A stretch of DNA of 64,000 bases from Streptomyces violaceorubidus (GTDB taxonomy: Bacteria; Actinomycetota; Actinomycetes; Streptomycetales; Streptomycetaceae), in assembly GCF_000717995.1 (NCBI RefSeq), contig NZ_JODM01000001.1:558001-622000 (forward strand), in the 5' to 3' direction. The notes beneath the pieces were generated by a model that was given only the letters and a program-made list of their open reading frames with translations, was not told the origin of the DNA and made no database searches. The translations under genes were made by a program, and so were the position numbers. Within the stretch, counting starts at the first letter, position 1, and every line of letters starts with the position of its first letter. Positions 41,248-50,210 of the stretch are shown one piece after another.

Positions 41248-42678
41248 ATGTCACGAGTGCCAGGGTGGCTCGGCCGGCTCGGCGCCGGACTGACGCGGGC
41301 GAGTGAGCGGTTGGAGCAGCGCCGCGAAGAGGCGCGGCGGGACGACGTCGACGACGGACCGCTCCCGGTCTCCGACCCCGTGCGCCGGCCCCTGGCCGAC
41401 ATGGCCGAGGACCTGACCGGGGCCGCGCCCGGGGACACGGTCGCGGAGCACGCCGGCGCGCACCGTCCGGCAGCGGTCGGCAACCGCCCCGACCCGGCGC
41501 AGGCCGTGCCCTGGGGAGTACGGGTGGCCGCGGAGGCCGGCTGGCGGCTGCTGGTGCTCGCGGGCACCGTGTGGGTGCTGATGCGGGTCATCAGCGCCGT
41601 ACAGCTGGTGGTGCTGGCGTTCGTGGCCGCGCTGCTGATCACCGCGCTGCTCCAGCCCGCCGTGGCCTGGCTGCGCCGGCACGGGGTGCCGCGGGGGCCG
41701 GCCACGGCACTGACCGCGATCCTCGGGTTCGTGATCATGGGCCTGATCGGATGGTTCGTCACCTGGCAGGTGATGGAGAACATCGACAACCTCTCCGACC
41801 AGGTCCAGGACGGCATCGACGAACTGCGCAACTGGCTGCTCAACAGCCCGTTCCACGTCACCGACAAGCAGATCAACGAGATCGCCAAGAACCTGCGGGA
41901 CGCGGTCGGTGCCAACACCGACCAGATCACGTCCGCCGGACTCGAGGGCGTCACAGTCGTCGTCGAGGCGCTCACCGGCATCCTGCTCGCCGCCTTCTCG
42001 ACGCTCTTCCTGCTCTACGACGGCAAGCGCATCTGGCAGTGGTCGCTGAAGCTGGTGCCCGCCGCCGCCCGGCCGGGGGTGGCCGGAGCCGGACCGCGCG
42101 CGTGGCGGACGCTGACCGCCTATGTCCGCGGCACGGTGATCGTCGCGCTGATCGACGCCATCTTCATCGGCCTCGGCATCTACTTCCTGGACGTGCCGAT
42201 GGCCGTCCCGCTGGCCGTGTTCATCTTCCTGTTCGCCTTCATCCCGCTCGTCGGCGCGGTGGTGTCGGGCGCGCTCGCCGTCGTCGTGGCGCTGGTGACG
42301 CAGGGCGTGTTCGCGGCGGTCATGACGCTCGTCGTGGTGCTGGCGGTGCAGCAGATCGAGGGGCACATCCTTCAGCCGTTCATCCTCGGCCGGGCGGTGC
42401 GGGTCCATCCGCTGGCGGTGGTGCTGTCGGTGGCCGCCGGCGGCATGGTGGCCGGCATCGGCGGCGCCGTGGTCGCCGTACCGCTGGTGGCGGTGACCAA
42501 CACCGTCGTGGGCTACCTGCGGGCCTACTCCCGTGAGGCCGCCCTGCGGCACACGCCCAGGCCGCACGGGGCCACCTCGACCGACGCCGCTCCGGCGGCC
42601 GACCGGGTGCCGGAGCCGCCGGAGCCCTCGAAGTCCCCGGCGGACGACCCGTCCTCGGGCCCGAGGACGGGCCCCTGA
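41248..42678 (+). CDS. AI-2E family (PerM-like) membrane transporter
   Basis: 476 aa, ATG after GGGGAAGAGG. A charged N-terminus of about 95 residues is followed by about eight membrane helices with the characteristic long loop (IDNLSDQVQDGIDELRNWLLN) and a late QQIEGHILQPFILGRAVRVHPL. The C-terminal tail is Pro/Ser-rich. Family members include the proposed autoinducer-2 exporter and sodium/proton antiporters; the substrate here is unknown. Confidence 0.9.
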   Translation: MSRVPGWLGRLGAGLTRASERLEQRREEARRDDVDDGPLPVSDPVRRPLADMAEDLTGAAPGDTVAEHAGAHRPAAVGNRPDPAQAVPWGVRVAAEAGWRLLVLAGTVWVLMRVISAVQLVVLAFVAALLITALLQPAVAWLRRHGVPRGPATALTAILGFVIMGLIGWFVTWQVMENIDNLSDQVQDGIDELRNWLLNSPFHVTDKQINEIAKNLRDAVGANTDQITSAGLEGVTVVVEALTGILLAAFSTLFLLYDGKRIWQWSLKLVPAAARPGVAGAGPRAWRTLTAYVRGTVIVALIDAIFIGLGIYFLDVPMAVPLAVFIFLFAFIPLVGAVVSGALAVVVALVTQGVFAAVMTLVVVLAVQQIEGHILQPFILGRAVRVHPLAVVLSVAAGGMVAGIGGAVVAVPLVAVTNTVVGYLRAYSREAALRHTPRPHGATSTDAAPAADRVPEPPEPSKSPADDPSSGPRTGP

Positions 42679-42768
42679 CCGGTCAGGTGACGCGAACGGG
42701 CCCCGCCCACCGAGAGGTGGGCGGCGCCCGTGCCGTGTGTGCCGCTTCGGGACGGATCCCGCGCGGGG

Positions 42769-43305
42769 CTACTCGGCGGCGAGGACCGCCTCGGCGTCCA
42801 GGGTGACGCCGACGGCCTCGACCACGGCGGCGATCTTGAACGCCTCCTGGATCGTCTCGCGGTCCACACCGGCCTTGCGGAGCACCTGCTCGTGCGAGTC
42901 CAGGCACATGCCGCAGCCGTTGATGGCGGACACCGCGAAGGACCACAGCTCGAAGTCCACCTTGTCGACGCCCGGGTTGCCGATGACGTTCATCCGCAGC
43001 CCGGCGCGCAGGGTGCCGTACTCGTGGTCCGACAGCAGGTGCCGGGTGCGGTAGAAGACGTTGTTCATCGCCATGACCGCGGCGGCCGACTTGGCGGCCG
43101 AGTACGCCTCGGGGGAGAGGTTCGCCTTCGCCTCCGGCTCCAGCTCGCGCAGCACGAGGGGGGAGCGCGAGGCGATGGCGGTCGCCAGCACCGTGCCCCA
43201 CAGCTGCTGCGCCGGGAGGTCGGAGTTGCCGATGACCGAACCCAGGTTGAGCCGCAGGTCCTTGGCGTAGTCCGGTACGGCGGACTTCAGGCAGTCGAGG
43301 GACAT
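42769..43305 (-). CDS. ahpD: Alkyl hydroperoxide reductase AhpD
   Basis: 178 aa. The redox motif CGMC (Cys131, Cys134) followed by LDSHE is intact, and the length is normal. AhpD reduces AhpC using lipoyl-linked electrons from dihydrolipoamide in the cytoplasm. It starts 6 bp after the ahpC stop on the same strand, so the two are an operon under OxyR. Confidence 0.95.
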   Translation of the reverse strand: MSLDCLKSAVPDYAKDLRLNLGSVIGNSDLPAQQLWGTVLATAIASRSPLVLRELEPEAKANLSPEAYSAAKSAAAVMAMNNVFYRTRHLLSDHEYGTLRAGLRMNVIGNPGVDKVDFELWSFAVSAINGCGMCLDSHEQVLRKAGVDRETIQEAFKIAAVVEAVGVTLDAEAVLAAE

Positions 43306-43311
43306 GTCAGC

Positions 43312-43866
43312 TCACTCCCCCGACAGCAGTGCGACCGGGTCCAGGGTCTCGTCGCCCTTGCTCCAGTTGCACGGGCAGAGCTCGTCGGTCTGGAGGGCGT
43401 CGAGGACCCGCAGGACCTCCTTGGGGTTCCGGCCCACGGAACCGGCGGTGACCATCGTGAACTGGATCTCGTTGTTCTGGTCCACGATGAAGACCGCGCG
43501 CTGCGCGAAGCCGTCCTCGCCCTCGATGCCGAGGTCACGCATCAGCTCGTGCTTCGAGTCGGCCATCATCGGGAAGGGCAGGTCGGTCAGGTCCGGGTGG
43601 TCCTTGCGCCAGGCGTGGTGCACGAACTCGGAGTCGCCGGAGAACCCGAGGATCTGGGCGTCACGGTCGGCGAACTCGTCGTTCAGCTTGCCGAAGGCGG
43701 CGATCTCGGTCGGGCACACGAAGGTGAAGTCCTTGGGCCACGCGAAGACGACCTTCCACTGACCCTCGTAGGTCTTGTGGTTGATCTGCTGGAACTCCTT
43801 GCCCTTCTCCAGCGAGACGCAGGCGGTCAGGTCGAACTCGGGGAACTTGTCACCGACAGTGAGCAC
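43312..43866 (-). CDS. ahpC: Peroxiredoxin AhpC
   Basis: 184 aa. The peroxidatic Cys51 is in FTFVCPTEI and resolving-side cysteines lie at CPC (164, 166). It reduces hydrogen peroxide and organic hydroperoxides. Its 5' leader contains a possible attenuator hairpin at 43891-43918, and the divergent oxyR gene lies 141 bp away. Confidence 0.96.
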   Translation of the reverse strand: MLTVGDKFPEFDLTACVSLEKGKEFQQINHKTYEGQWKVVFAWPKDFTFVCPTEIAAFGKLNDEFADRDAQILGFSGDSEFVHHAWRKDHPDLTDLPFPMMADSKHELMRDLGIEGEDGFAQRAVFIVDQNNEIQFTMVTAGSVGRNPKEVLRVLDALQTDELCPCNWSKGDETLDPVALLSGE

Positions 43867-44007
43867 GCGCTCTCCAATAAATGCAGCGAAGAAAACACCC
43901 CGTTTTGTGGGGGTTTTCCCATGGGTTGGACGCTCATGATGGTGGCACAGCGTGCATTGATTAGTGAAATAGCTACAATCGGTCGAGTTGATCGGAGGTG
44001 ACTATCA
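43867..44007. promoter_or_regulatory. ahpC/oxyR divergent promoter with OxyR binding region
   Basis: 141 bp. The AT-richer part next to oxyR (43952-44005) contains ATAG...CTAT-like half-sites (ATAGCTACAATC at about 43970 and GACTAT near 44000), as expected for a tetrameric OxyR site. The other half holds the hairpin of the ahpC leader. Confidence 0.65.
43891..43918 (-). promoter_or_regulatory. Hairpin in the ahpC 5' leader, possible attenuator
   Basis: GAAAACACCCC (43891-43901) and GGGGGTTTTC (43909-43918) pair with one bulged base around a 7-nt loop. On the ahpC sense strand the 3' arm ends in GTTTTCTT, so the structure resembles a weak terminator 25-50 nt before the start codon. Confidence 0.4.
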
Positions 44008-44946
44008 GTGTCCAGTAGGAAGAGGCAGCCCAGCCTCGCTCAGCTGAGGGCTTTCGACGCGGTCGCCGAGCACCTGCATTTCCGCGACGCCGCCGCCGCG
44101 ATCGGCATGAGCCAGTCGGCGCTCTCGGGCGCCGTCTCCGCCCTGGAGGAGGCACTGCGTGTCACCCTCCTGGAGCGTACGACGCGCAAGGTACTGCTCT
44201 CGCCGGCCGGGGAGCGGCTCGCGGTGCGGGCCAAGGCGGTCCTCGCGGAGGTCGGCGCGCTCCTGGAGGAGGCGGAGGCGGTCCGCGCGCCCTTCACCGG
44301 GGTGCTGCGGCTCGGCGTCATCCCGACCGTGGCGCCGTACCTGCTGCCGACGGTGCTGCGGCTGGTCCACGACCGCTACCCCGACCTCGACCTCCAGGTC
44401 CACGAGGAGCAGACCGCGAGCCTCCTGGACGGGCTCACCACCGGCCGCCTCGACCTGCTCCTGCTGGCGGTCCCGCTGGGCGTCCCCGGGGTCAGCGAAC
44501 TCCCGCTCTTCGACGAGGACTTCGTCCTGGTGACCCCGCTCGACCACCGGCTCGGCGGCCGGGAGGGCCTTGAACGCTCGGTGCTGCGCGAGCTGAAGCT
44601 GCTGCTGCTGGACGAGGGGCACTGCCTGCGCGACCAGGCGCTCGACATCTGCCGCGAGGCGGGCCGCGCGGGCGTCCCGGCGACGACGACGGCCGCCGGA
44701 CTGTCGACGCTGGTGCAGCTGGTGGCGGGCGGCCTCGGGGTGACGCTGCTGCCGCGCACCGCCGTCCGCGTGGAGACCTCCCGCTCCAGCCGGCTCCGTA
44801 CGGCGTCCTTCGCCGACCCGGCCCCCACCCGCCGCGTCGCCCTCGCCATGCGCACGGGCGCGGCCCGCTCGGCGGAGTACGAGGAACTGGCGGCGGCCCT
44901 GCGGGAGGCGATGGCCGGTCTGCCGGTCCGCACCGTGCACGACTGA
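44008..44946 (+). CDS. oxyR: Hydrogen-peroxide sensor OxyR (LysR family)
   Basis: 312 aa, GTG start. An N-terminal LysR winged helix (about 8-66; LRAFDAVAEHLHFRDAAAAI) precedes the regulatory domain. The redox pair is Cys206 and Cys215 in GHCLRDQALDICREAG, with the same 9-residue spacing as in E. coli OxyR. It activates ahpCD upon oxidation. It is divergent from ahpC with binding sites between. Confidence 0.96.
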   Translation: MSSRKRQPSLAQLRAFDAVAEHLHFRDAAAAIGMSQSALSGAVSALEEALRVTLLERTTRKVLLSPAGERLAVRAKAVLAEVGALLEEAEAVRAPFTGVLRLGVIPTVAPYLLPTVLRLVHDRYPDLDLQVHEEQTASLLDGLTTGRLDLLLLAVPLGVPGVSELPLFDEDFVLVTPLDHRLGGREGLERSVLRELKLLLLDEGHCLRDQALDICREAGRAGVPATTTAAGLSTLVQLVAGGLGVTLLPRTAVRVETSRSSRLRTASFADPAPTRRVALAMRTGAARSAEYEELAAALREAMAGLPVRTVHD

Positions 44947-45006
44947 GGGACCGGACGACCACCACCCCGGGCGGTCGTGCGGTCCCTCGCTCGGGCGCCG
45001 GCGGAG

Positions 45007-47349
45007 CTACTCCGTGCGCAGCCCCTCCGGCCGCATCAGCCGCAGCAGCGGCGGCAGGCTGCACAGCGTCACCACCAGGACGACCGCGGCGCCGATGCCG
45101 GTCATGGACAGGACGCCGGTCCAGTCGACGTGCACCGGAGTGTTCGTCATCTTCAGCAGCACCGTGCCCAGGGTCAGGCCCACCACCGCGGCGAGCACCA
45201 GGCCGAGCGCGATGGGGATCGCCGTCTGCCACAGCACCGACAGGCTGAGCGTGCGGCGCCGGGTGCCGAAGGCGATCAGGGCCGACAGCAGCTTCTTCCG
45301 CTCCCGCAGCTGCTCCAGCTGCGAGACCAGCAGACTGGCGCCGATCAGCGCCAGCACACAGGACGCCCCCACGAACAGGCCGGTGCGGATCGCGTCGAAC
45401 CGGTCGGTCCGCTCGGTCTCCGCCCAGGTCACGGTGTCCGCCAGCCGGTCGATGGCCGAGGCGGTGTTCCGGACCCGGTCCTGCACGTCCGGGACCGACT
45501 GGTCCAGCTTCAGGTAGGCGTGCCCGTCCAGCGTCGGCGCGAGCCCGGCCGGCAGCGCCCCCGGCGTGATCAGGAAGCCGCCCCGGTCGCTGCCCGCCAC
45601 CAGCCCCGGACGCGCCTTCGCCGTCTTGATGCCCTGCGGAACCGTCCAGGCGACCGTCCGACGCGTCGGGCCGCCCTCGTAGGTCGGGTCCGAGTACAGC
45701 TTCCGGCCGGGCGCGGCCAGCTTCGTCATGTCCTCCCCGGTGTCCCACTCGGCACCGTGCACGGCGAACACGTCCCCGTCCGCGCACGAGGGGAGCCTGG
45801 AGACCTCCCGCAGCGACGCGCAGTCGCCCACCGTGATCATCGTGCCGTGCTCCGGGTCCTGGGCGCGGTCGCCCAGGTAGCCCTCGGAGTAGGCGTAGAC
45901 CGCCGTCACCCCCTTGGTGTCGCGGAACTTCTCGGCCGCCGGGGCCATCGGGACCCCGCTCGGCAGTTGCGCCTCCATCTGCGCCCGCGACACGTCCTGC
46001 CCGGTGGACCTGGTGTAGTCGTCGTCCACCCCGGCGAACAGCATCTGCAGGGCGATCGCCCCGGCGACGGCCACCGCGATGCCGTTGACCATGCGGGCCG
46101 CCGTACCGCTGCTCAGCTGGAGCCTGCGCACGGCCAGCTGCCAGGCCACGCCGCCGGCGCCGAGCCGGGCGACGACACTCTCCACGATCCACGGCAGCAG
46201 CGCGGTCACGCCCACCAGGAGCAGGACGACACCACCGGTCACCAGGTACTGGTTGAAGTCGCCGTTGTCGCGGCCGTTGCCGATCATCGGGTAGAGCATC
46301 GCCAGTCCGGCCAGCGGCAGCACCAGCCGCCACCACAGCCGGCGCCGGGCCGGCCGGCCCGCGCGCACCACACCGAGCGGCTCGATGACCACCCCGCGCA
46401 GCGCGAACAGCGTCACCAGCACCGCCGCAGCGGGGACCGCCACCGCGACCAGCAGGGCCAGCAGCGGCGAGGGGTTGAGGTAGCTGGGGAACACGCTGAT
46501 GCGGAACACCTCGGCGCTGCCCGCCAGTTGCCGCCCCACCAGGAAGAACCCGGCCCCGAAGACCAGCCCGAGGACCGCGCCGGCCATCGCCTCACCGGCG
46601 GCGATGCGCCGGGTCATGCGGCTGTCGGACCCCACCAGGCGCAGCGCCGCGAGTCGCCGGTCCCGCCGCTCGCCGCCGAACCGCACGGCGGCGGCGATGA
46701 ACACCGCGACCGGCGTCAGCAGCACCACGAAGACGACGAGGACCAGCAGGAGCAGCACCGGGTCGGACCGCTCCGACCCGGGCTCCGGGTCGCCGAACCG
46801 GTCGATGCGCTCGATCCGGCCCGGGGTGATCCGCTCGGCGAGCCCTTCAGCGCCCCGGTAGTAGGCGAGTTCGGCCGAGCCGATCAGCCCCTCCTCCGCG
46901 ATCGTGCCGACGATCCGGTCGGGCAGCCGCTCGCGCAGCAGCGCGCCGGAGTCCGAGTCGAGCAGCTCCTTCAGCGCGGGGGAGACCACCATCTCGCCCA
47001 CCGCCGGGAACTTCCCCACTCCCGGCGGCAGGGGCGCCCGTGGTCCCTCGGGGTCCAGGGCTCGGCCCCGGACGTCGTCCTGGCGGAAGTGGTTGTCGAC
47101 GTGGGCGACCACGAGCGTGTCGTCGGCCTTGGGCATCGGGTCCTGGGCGAAGGTGATGTCGGAGCGTGCCGCCTCCCGTTCGTGCCGGACGTTCAGCGCG
47201 TTCGGGATCGCCGTCGTCAGCAGCAGCAGCGCCACACCGAGACCGACGCCCACGGCCGTCAGCACGGCCCGGGTCCAGCCCTCACGGCCGCCGGTGAAGG
47301 CGAAGCGGACACCCAGCATCAGGTCGGCCGCCCACTGGCGCGCCCTCAT
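45007..47349 (-). CDS. FtsX-like ABC transporter permease
   Basis: 780 aa with about 10 membrane helices in two FtsX-like blocks and large extracellular loops (about 40-170 and 450-590), an MacB/LolE-type layout. Probably exports a peptide, lipid or antibiotic, or acts mechanically on the envelope. It overlaps the ATPase gene upstream by 4 bp and is the last gene of the PadR-ATPase-permease operon. Confidence 0.9.
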   Translation of the reverse strand: MRARQWAADLMLGVRFAFTGGREGWTRAVLTAVGVGLGVALLLLTTAIPNALNVRHEREAARSDITFAQDPMPKADDTLVVAHVDNHFRQDDVRGRALDPEGPRAPLPPGVGKFPAVGEMVVSPALKELLDSDSGALLRERLPDRIVGTIAEEGLIGSAELAYYRGAEGLAERITPGRIERIDRFGDPEPGSERSDPVLLLLVLVVFVVLLTPVAVFIAAAVRFGGERRDRRLAALRLVGSDSRMTRRIAAGEAMAGAVLGLVFGAGFFLVGRQLAGSAEVFRISVFPSYLNPSPLLALLVAVAVPAAAVLVTLFALRGVVIEPLGVVRAGRPARRRLWWRLVLPLAGLAMLYPMIGNGRDNGDFNQYLVTGGVVLLLVGVTALLPWIVESVVARLGAGGVAWQLAVRRLQLSSGTAARMVNGIAVAVAGAIALQMLFAGVDDDYTRSTGQDVSRAQMEAQLPSGVPMAPAAEKFRDTKGVTAVYAYSEGYLGDRAQDPEHGTMITVGDCASLREVSRLPSCADGDVFAVHGAEWDTGEDMTKLAAPGRKLYSDPTYEGGPTRRTVAWTVPQGIKTAKARPGLVAGSDRGGFLITPGALPAGLAPTLDGHAYLKLDQSVPDVQDRVRNTASAIDRLADTVTWAETERTDRFDAIRTGLFVGASCVLALIGASLLVSQLEQLRERKKLLSALIAFGTRRRTLSLSVLWQTAIPIALGLVLAAVVGLTLGTVLLKMTNTPVHVDWTGVLSMTGIGAAVVLVVTLCSLPPLLRLMRPEGLRTE

Positions 47350-48035
47350 ACGACCCGCTCCATGTCCCTGGACTTGCCGTCCCGTACGACGATCTCGCGG
47401 TCGGAGTAGGCCGCCACCCGGGCCTCGTGCGTGACCAGCACGACCGCGGCGTTGGTGGAGCGGGCGGCGTCGGTGAGCAGCTCCATCACGCGCTCCCCGT
47501 TCAGGGAGTCCAGCGCGCCGGTCGGCTCGTCCGCGAAGAGCACCCGCGGGTTGGTGACCAGCGAGCGCGCCACCGCGACCCGCTGGCCCTGGCCGCCGGA
47601 GACCTCGCCGGGCCGCTTCTTGCGGAGGTCGTCCACCTCCAGGCGCTCCATCCAGGTCAGCGCGGCCCGCTCGGCCTCCTTGCGCGAGGTGCCGTTCAGC
47701 CGCAGCGGAAGGGCGACGTTCTCGACACAGGTCAGCTCCGGCACCAGCTGGCCGAACTGGAACACGAACCCGAAGTCCGAGCGGCGCAGCGCACTGCGCT
47801 GGGCGTCGGACATCGCCGACAGCTCGCGCTCGTTGTAGGTGATCGTCCCCGAGTCGGGCGTCACGATGCCGGCGAGGCAGTGCAGCAGCGTCGACTTGCC
47901 GGACCCGGAGGGGCCCATCACGGCGACGACCTCGCCGGGGTGGATGGAGAACTCGGCGCCGTCGAGGGCGAGGGTGGGACCGTAGGCCTTGCGGAGCGCC
48001 TCGGCGGAGAGCAGGGAACCTGCGGGAGGAGTCAT
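47346..48035 (-). CDS. ABC transporter ATP-binding protein
   Basis: 229 aa, with Walker A GPSGSGKST, signature VSGGQGQRVAVARSL and Walker B VLFADEPTGALDS, as in the LolD/MacB class that works with FtsX-like permeases. It overlaps both neighbours by 4 bp, so PadR, ATPase and permease are tightly coupled. Confidence 0.95.
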   Translation of the reverse strand: MTPPAGSLLSAEALRKAYGPTLALDGAEFSIHPGEVVAVMGPSGSGKSTLLHCLAGIVTPDSGTITYNERELSAMSDAQRSALRRSDFGFVFQFGQLVPELTCVENVALPLRLNGTSRKEAERAALTWMERLEVDDLRKKRPGEVSGGQGQRVAVARSLVTNPRVLFADEPTGALDSLNGERVMELLTDAARSTNAAVVLVTHEARVAAYSDREIVVRDGKSRDMERVV

Positions 48036-48556
48036 CGGGTTACCGCCTCACGCAGCTTGTCGAGGCGCGCCGCGGTCAGTTCCAGCCAGCGCAGGTCGGC
48101 CTCCAGGTGGAAGAGGGCGTGGTCGCAGATGAGCTGGTCCGCGAGGTCGCCCTTGCGCTTGCGGTCGGTGAGGATGCGCATGCTGCGCAGGTGCTCCGAA
48201 CGCTGGGTGTCGAGGATGTCGGCGGCGTCGCGGTGGGTGAGCAGCGCGAGGACGACCTTGGTGTACAGCGTCGACTGGAGATAGGGCTCGGGCTTCTCCG
48301 GCGTGGCGAGCCACCGCTGTACGTCGGTGATCCCCTCGTCGGTGATCGCGTACCGCTTGCGCTCGGGACCGCCGCCCGCCTCGATGCCGTCGACCACGAC
48401 GAGGCCGTTCTTCAGCAGGCGGGACATCGTCGAGTAGACCTGGCCGTAGTGCAGCGGCCGGTCGTGACCGAACTTCTCGTCGAAGGCGCGCTTGAGGTCG
48501 TAACCGTGGCGCGGCCCGGACTCCAGGAGCCCCAGGAGGGTGTGACCGATGGACAT
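48032..48556 (-). CDS. PadR-family transcriptional regulator
   Basis: 174 aa. An N-terminal winged helix (1-85; LLGLLESGPRHGYDLKRAFDEKF, QVYSTMSRLLKNGLVV, RKRYAITDEG) and a C-terminal dimerisation helix bundle (PadR-type, DADLRWLELTAARLDKL-like) are present. I use the ATG at 48554-48556; upstream extension would run through the operator. It probably represses its own operon, with the exporter substrate as inducer, through the repeat at 48574-48602. Confidence 0.93.
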   Translation of the reverse strand: MSIGHTLLGLLESGPRHGYDLKRAFDEKFGHDRPLHYGQVYSTMSRLLKNGLVVVDGIEAGGGPERKRYAITDEGITDVQRWLATPEKPEPYLQSTLYTKVVLALLTHRDAADILDTQRSEHLRSMRILTDRKRKGDLADQLICDHALFHLEADLRWLELTAARLDKLREAVTR

Positions 48557-48573
48557 GCGGAGCACTCTACACA

Positions 48574-48602
48574 CGGTGTATACACGCCATGTATACGCAC
48601 CG
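48574..48602. promoter_or_regulatory. Probable PadR operator
   Basis: Two GTATAC palindromes (48578-48583 and 48591-48596), 13 bp apart centre to centre, inside a larger imperfect dyad framed by CGGTG and its complement. It lies 18 bp upstream of the PadR start, exactly where autorepression would act. Confidence 0.6.
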
Positions 48603-48737
48603 TGCAGAGGTGGTGGCGGCGGGTTCACGAGGGCGGTCGAGCCGCAGGTCGGAGGCGATTGTCACGGTTCCGCCACGACACAGGCCGTACCTCCGCGTCG
48701 CTGCGGCGGTACGGCCGGCGAAGGGCGGTCGGCGTGG

Positions 48738-49016
48738 TCAGGACGGCGGCGGGTTCCGCGGGCCGCCGCCCCCCGGCGGGCGGCCGCGGCGCGGCATCGG
48801 CCCGGTGTCGCCGGGCAGCCGGCCGGCCTCCGCCAGCGCCCGGCGGAGCAGGAACTCGATCTGGGCGTTGGCCGAGCGCAGCTCGTCGCCCGCCCAGCGG
48901 GCGAGCGCCTCGTACACCTGCGGGTCGAGCCGCAGCAGCACCTGCTTGCGCTGCCGCGGCCGACGCCTCGGTGCCGGGCCCCCGGGCGGCTCGGAACCCT
49001 CGGGCGGGGTGGTCAC
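48738..49016 (-). CDS. Ribbon-helix-helix protein encoded after an SPFH gene
   Basis: 92 aa. GTG start in GTGA overlap with the SPFH gene. A Pro/Arg-rich N-terminus is followed by a ribbon-helix-helix unit (KQVLLRLDPQVYEALARWAGDELRSANAQIEFLLRRAL, about 27-65) and a Gly/Pro/Arg tail. Arc/MetJ-type proteins bind palindromic DNA as dimers; a perfect 14-bp palindrome sits at the operon promoter. Confidence 0.82.
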   Translation of the reverse strand: MTTPPEGSEPPGGPAPRRRPRQRKQVLLRLDPQVYEALARWAGDELRSANAQIEFLLRRALAEAGRLPGDTGPMPRRGRPPGGGGPRNPPPS

Positions 49017-49951
49017 TGGTAGAGCGTCCCCGTGTTCAGCACCGGCTGGGCGGCGCGGTCCCCGCAGAGCACGACCATCAGGTTGGACACCATCGCCGCC
49101 TTTCGCTCGTCGTCCAGTTCCACGATGCCCTGCTCGCTGATCCGGACCAGGGCCGCCTCGACCATGCCGACCGCGCCGTCCACGATCTGCCGCCGCGCCG
49201 CGACCACCGCACCGGCCTGCTGCCGCTGGAGCATCGCCGAGGCGATCTCCGGCGCGTACGCGAGGTGCGTGAAGCGGGACTCGATGATCTGCACCCCGGC
49301 CGCCTCCACGCGCGCGTGCAGCTCGACGGCGAGCTTCTCGGTGATCTCCTCGGCGTTGCCGCGCAGCGAGAGGCCGTCCTCGTCGTGGGCGTCGTAGGGG
49401 TACTCGATGGCGATGTGCCGCACGGCCGCCTCGGTCTGGGTGGAGACGAACTCGACGTAGTCGTCCACCTCGAAAGTGGCCTGCGCGGTGTCCTCCACCC
49501 GCCACACCACGACCGCCGCCAGCTCGATGGGGTTGCCGTAGGCGTCGTTGACCTTCAGGACGGCCGTCTCGTGGTTGCGCACCCGCGTCGAGATCTTGGT
49601 CCGGGAGGTGAACGGGTTCACCCAGCGCAGTCCGTCCTGCCGGATCGTCCCCCGGTACCGCCCGAAGAGCTGCACCACGCGGGCCTCGCCCGGCGCCACC
49701 ATGTTCAGCCCGCACATCGCGAGGAAGGCGGCCAGGGCGATCACGACGCCGGCGATGATCAGCGCCGCCTTCGTGCCGGTGGCGGCGACCGCGGTCGCGG
49801 TGGCGATCAGACCGGCGCCGACCAGCAGCCCGACCAGGCCCAGCAGCAGCGCGAGGCCGCCGCCGATGCTGTGCGCCTGGTTCTCGCGGACCCGGGGTGT
49901 CGGCATCTCGGGCACATCGGCGGTGACCTGTGGGGCATCGTGCGTGGACAT
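49013..49951 (-). CDS. SPFH/Band 7 membrane protein
   Basis: 312 aa. Two N-terminal membrane helices (about 30-85) precede the SPFH domain (about 85-270; [34 protein letters not shown]). Then a helical segment ([23 protein letters not shown]) and a short C-terminus. These stomatin-like proteins organise membrane microdomains. It is coupled to the ribbon-helix-helix gene. Confidence 0.9.
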   Translation of the reverse strand: MSTHDAPQVTADVPEMPTPRVRENQAHSIGGGLALLLGLVGLLVGAGLIATATAVAATGTKAALIIAGVVIALAAFLAMCGLNMVAPGEARVVQLFGRYRGTIRQDGLRWVNPFTSRTKISTRVRNHETAVLKVNDAYGNPIELAAVVVWRVEDTAQATFEVDDYVEFVSTQTEAAVRHIAIEYPYDAHDEDGLSLRGNAEEITEKLAVELHARVEAAGVQIIESRFTHLAYAPEIASAMLQRQQAGAVVAARRQIVDGAVGMVEAALVRISEQGIVELDDERKAAMVSNLMVVLCGDRAAQPVLNTGTLYQ

Positions 49952-49992
49952 GGGTGGTCCCCCTTTGGTTCGTTGTACTCGCTCCGCTTTCT

Positions 49993-50006
49993 AAGTGATA
50001 TCACTT
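49993..50006. promoter_or_regulatory. 14-bp perfect palindrome upstream of the SPFH operon
   Basis: AAGTGATATCACTT, 42 bp before the SPFH start, in an AT-richer promoter segment. It is the best candidate binding site for the ribbon-helix-helix protein encoded in the same operon. Confidence 0.65.
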
Positions 50007-50210
50007 TACCCGCGAATCACAACCCTGAACCCCTCTCGTACGTCGGTTCCTATGGAGCGGGTGCTGATTCTCACGTCCGTACAAGGCCGGATCGGTTGCC
50101 GTTTGTCACATCTCCCGGTGTTAGCTTTCTGAGCTGACCTGAGCGACGAACCTGTGTGACACGTGAGCAAGACGTGCCAGCAGATGACCGAAGCGGAGCG
50201 GATCGGATCC

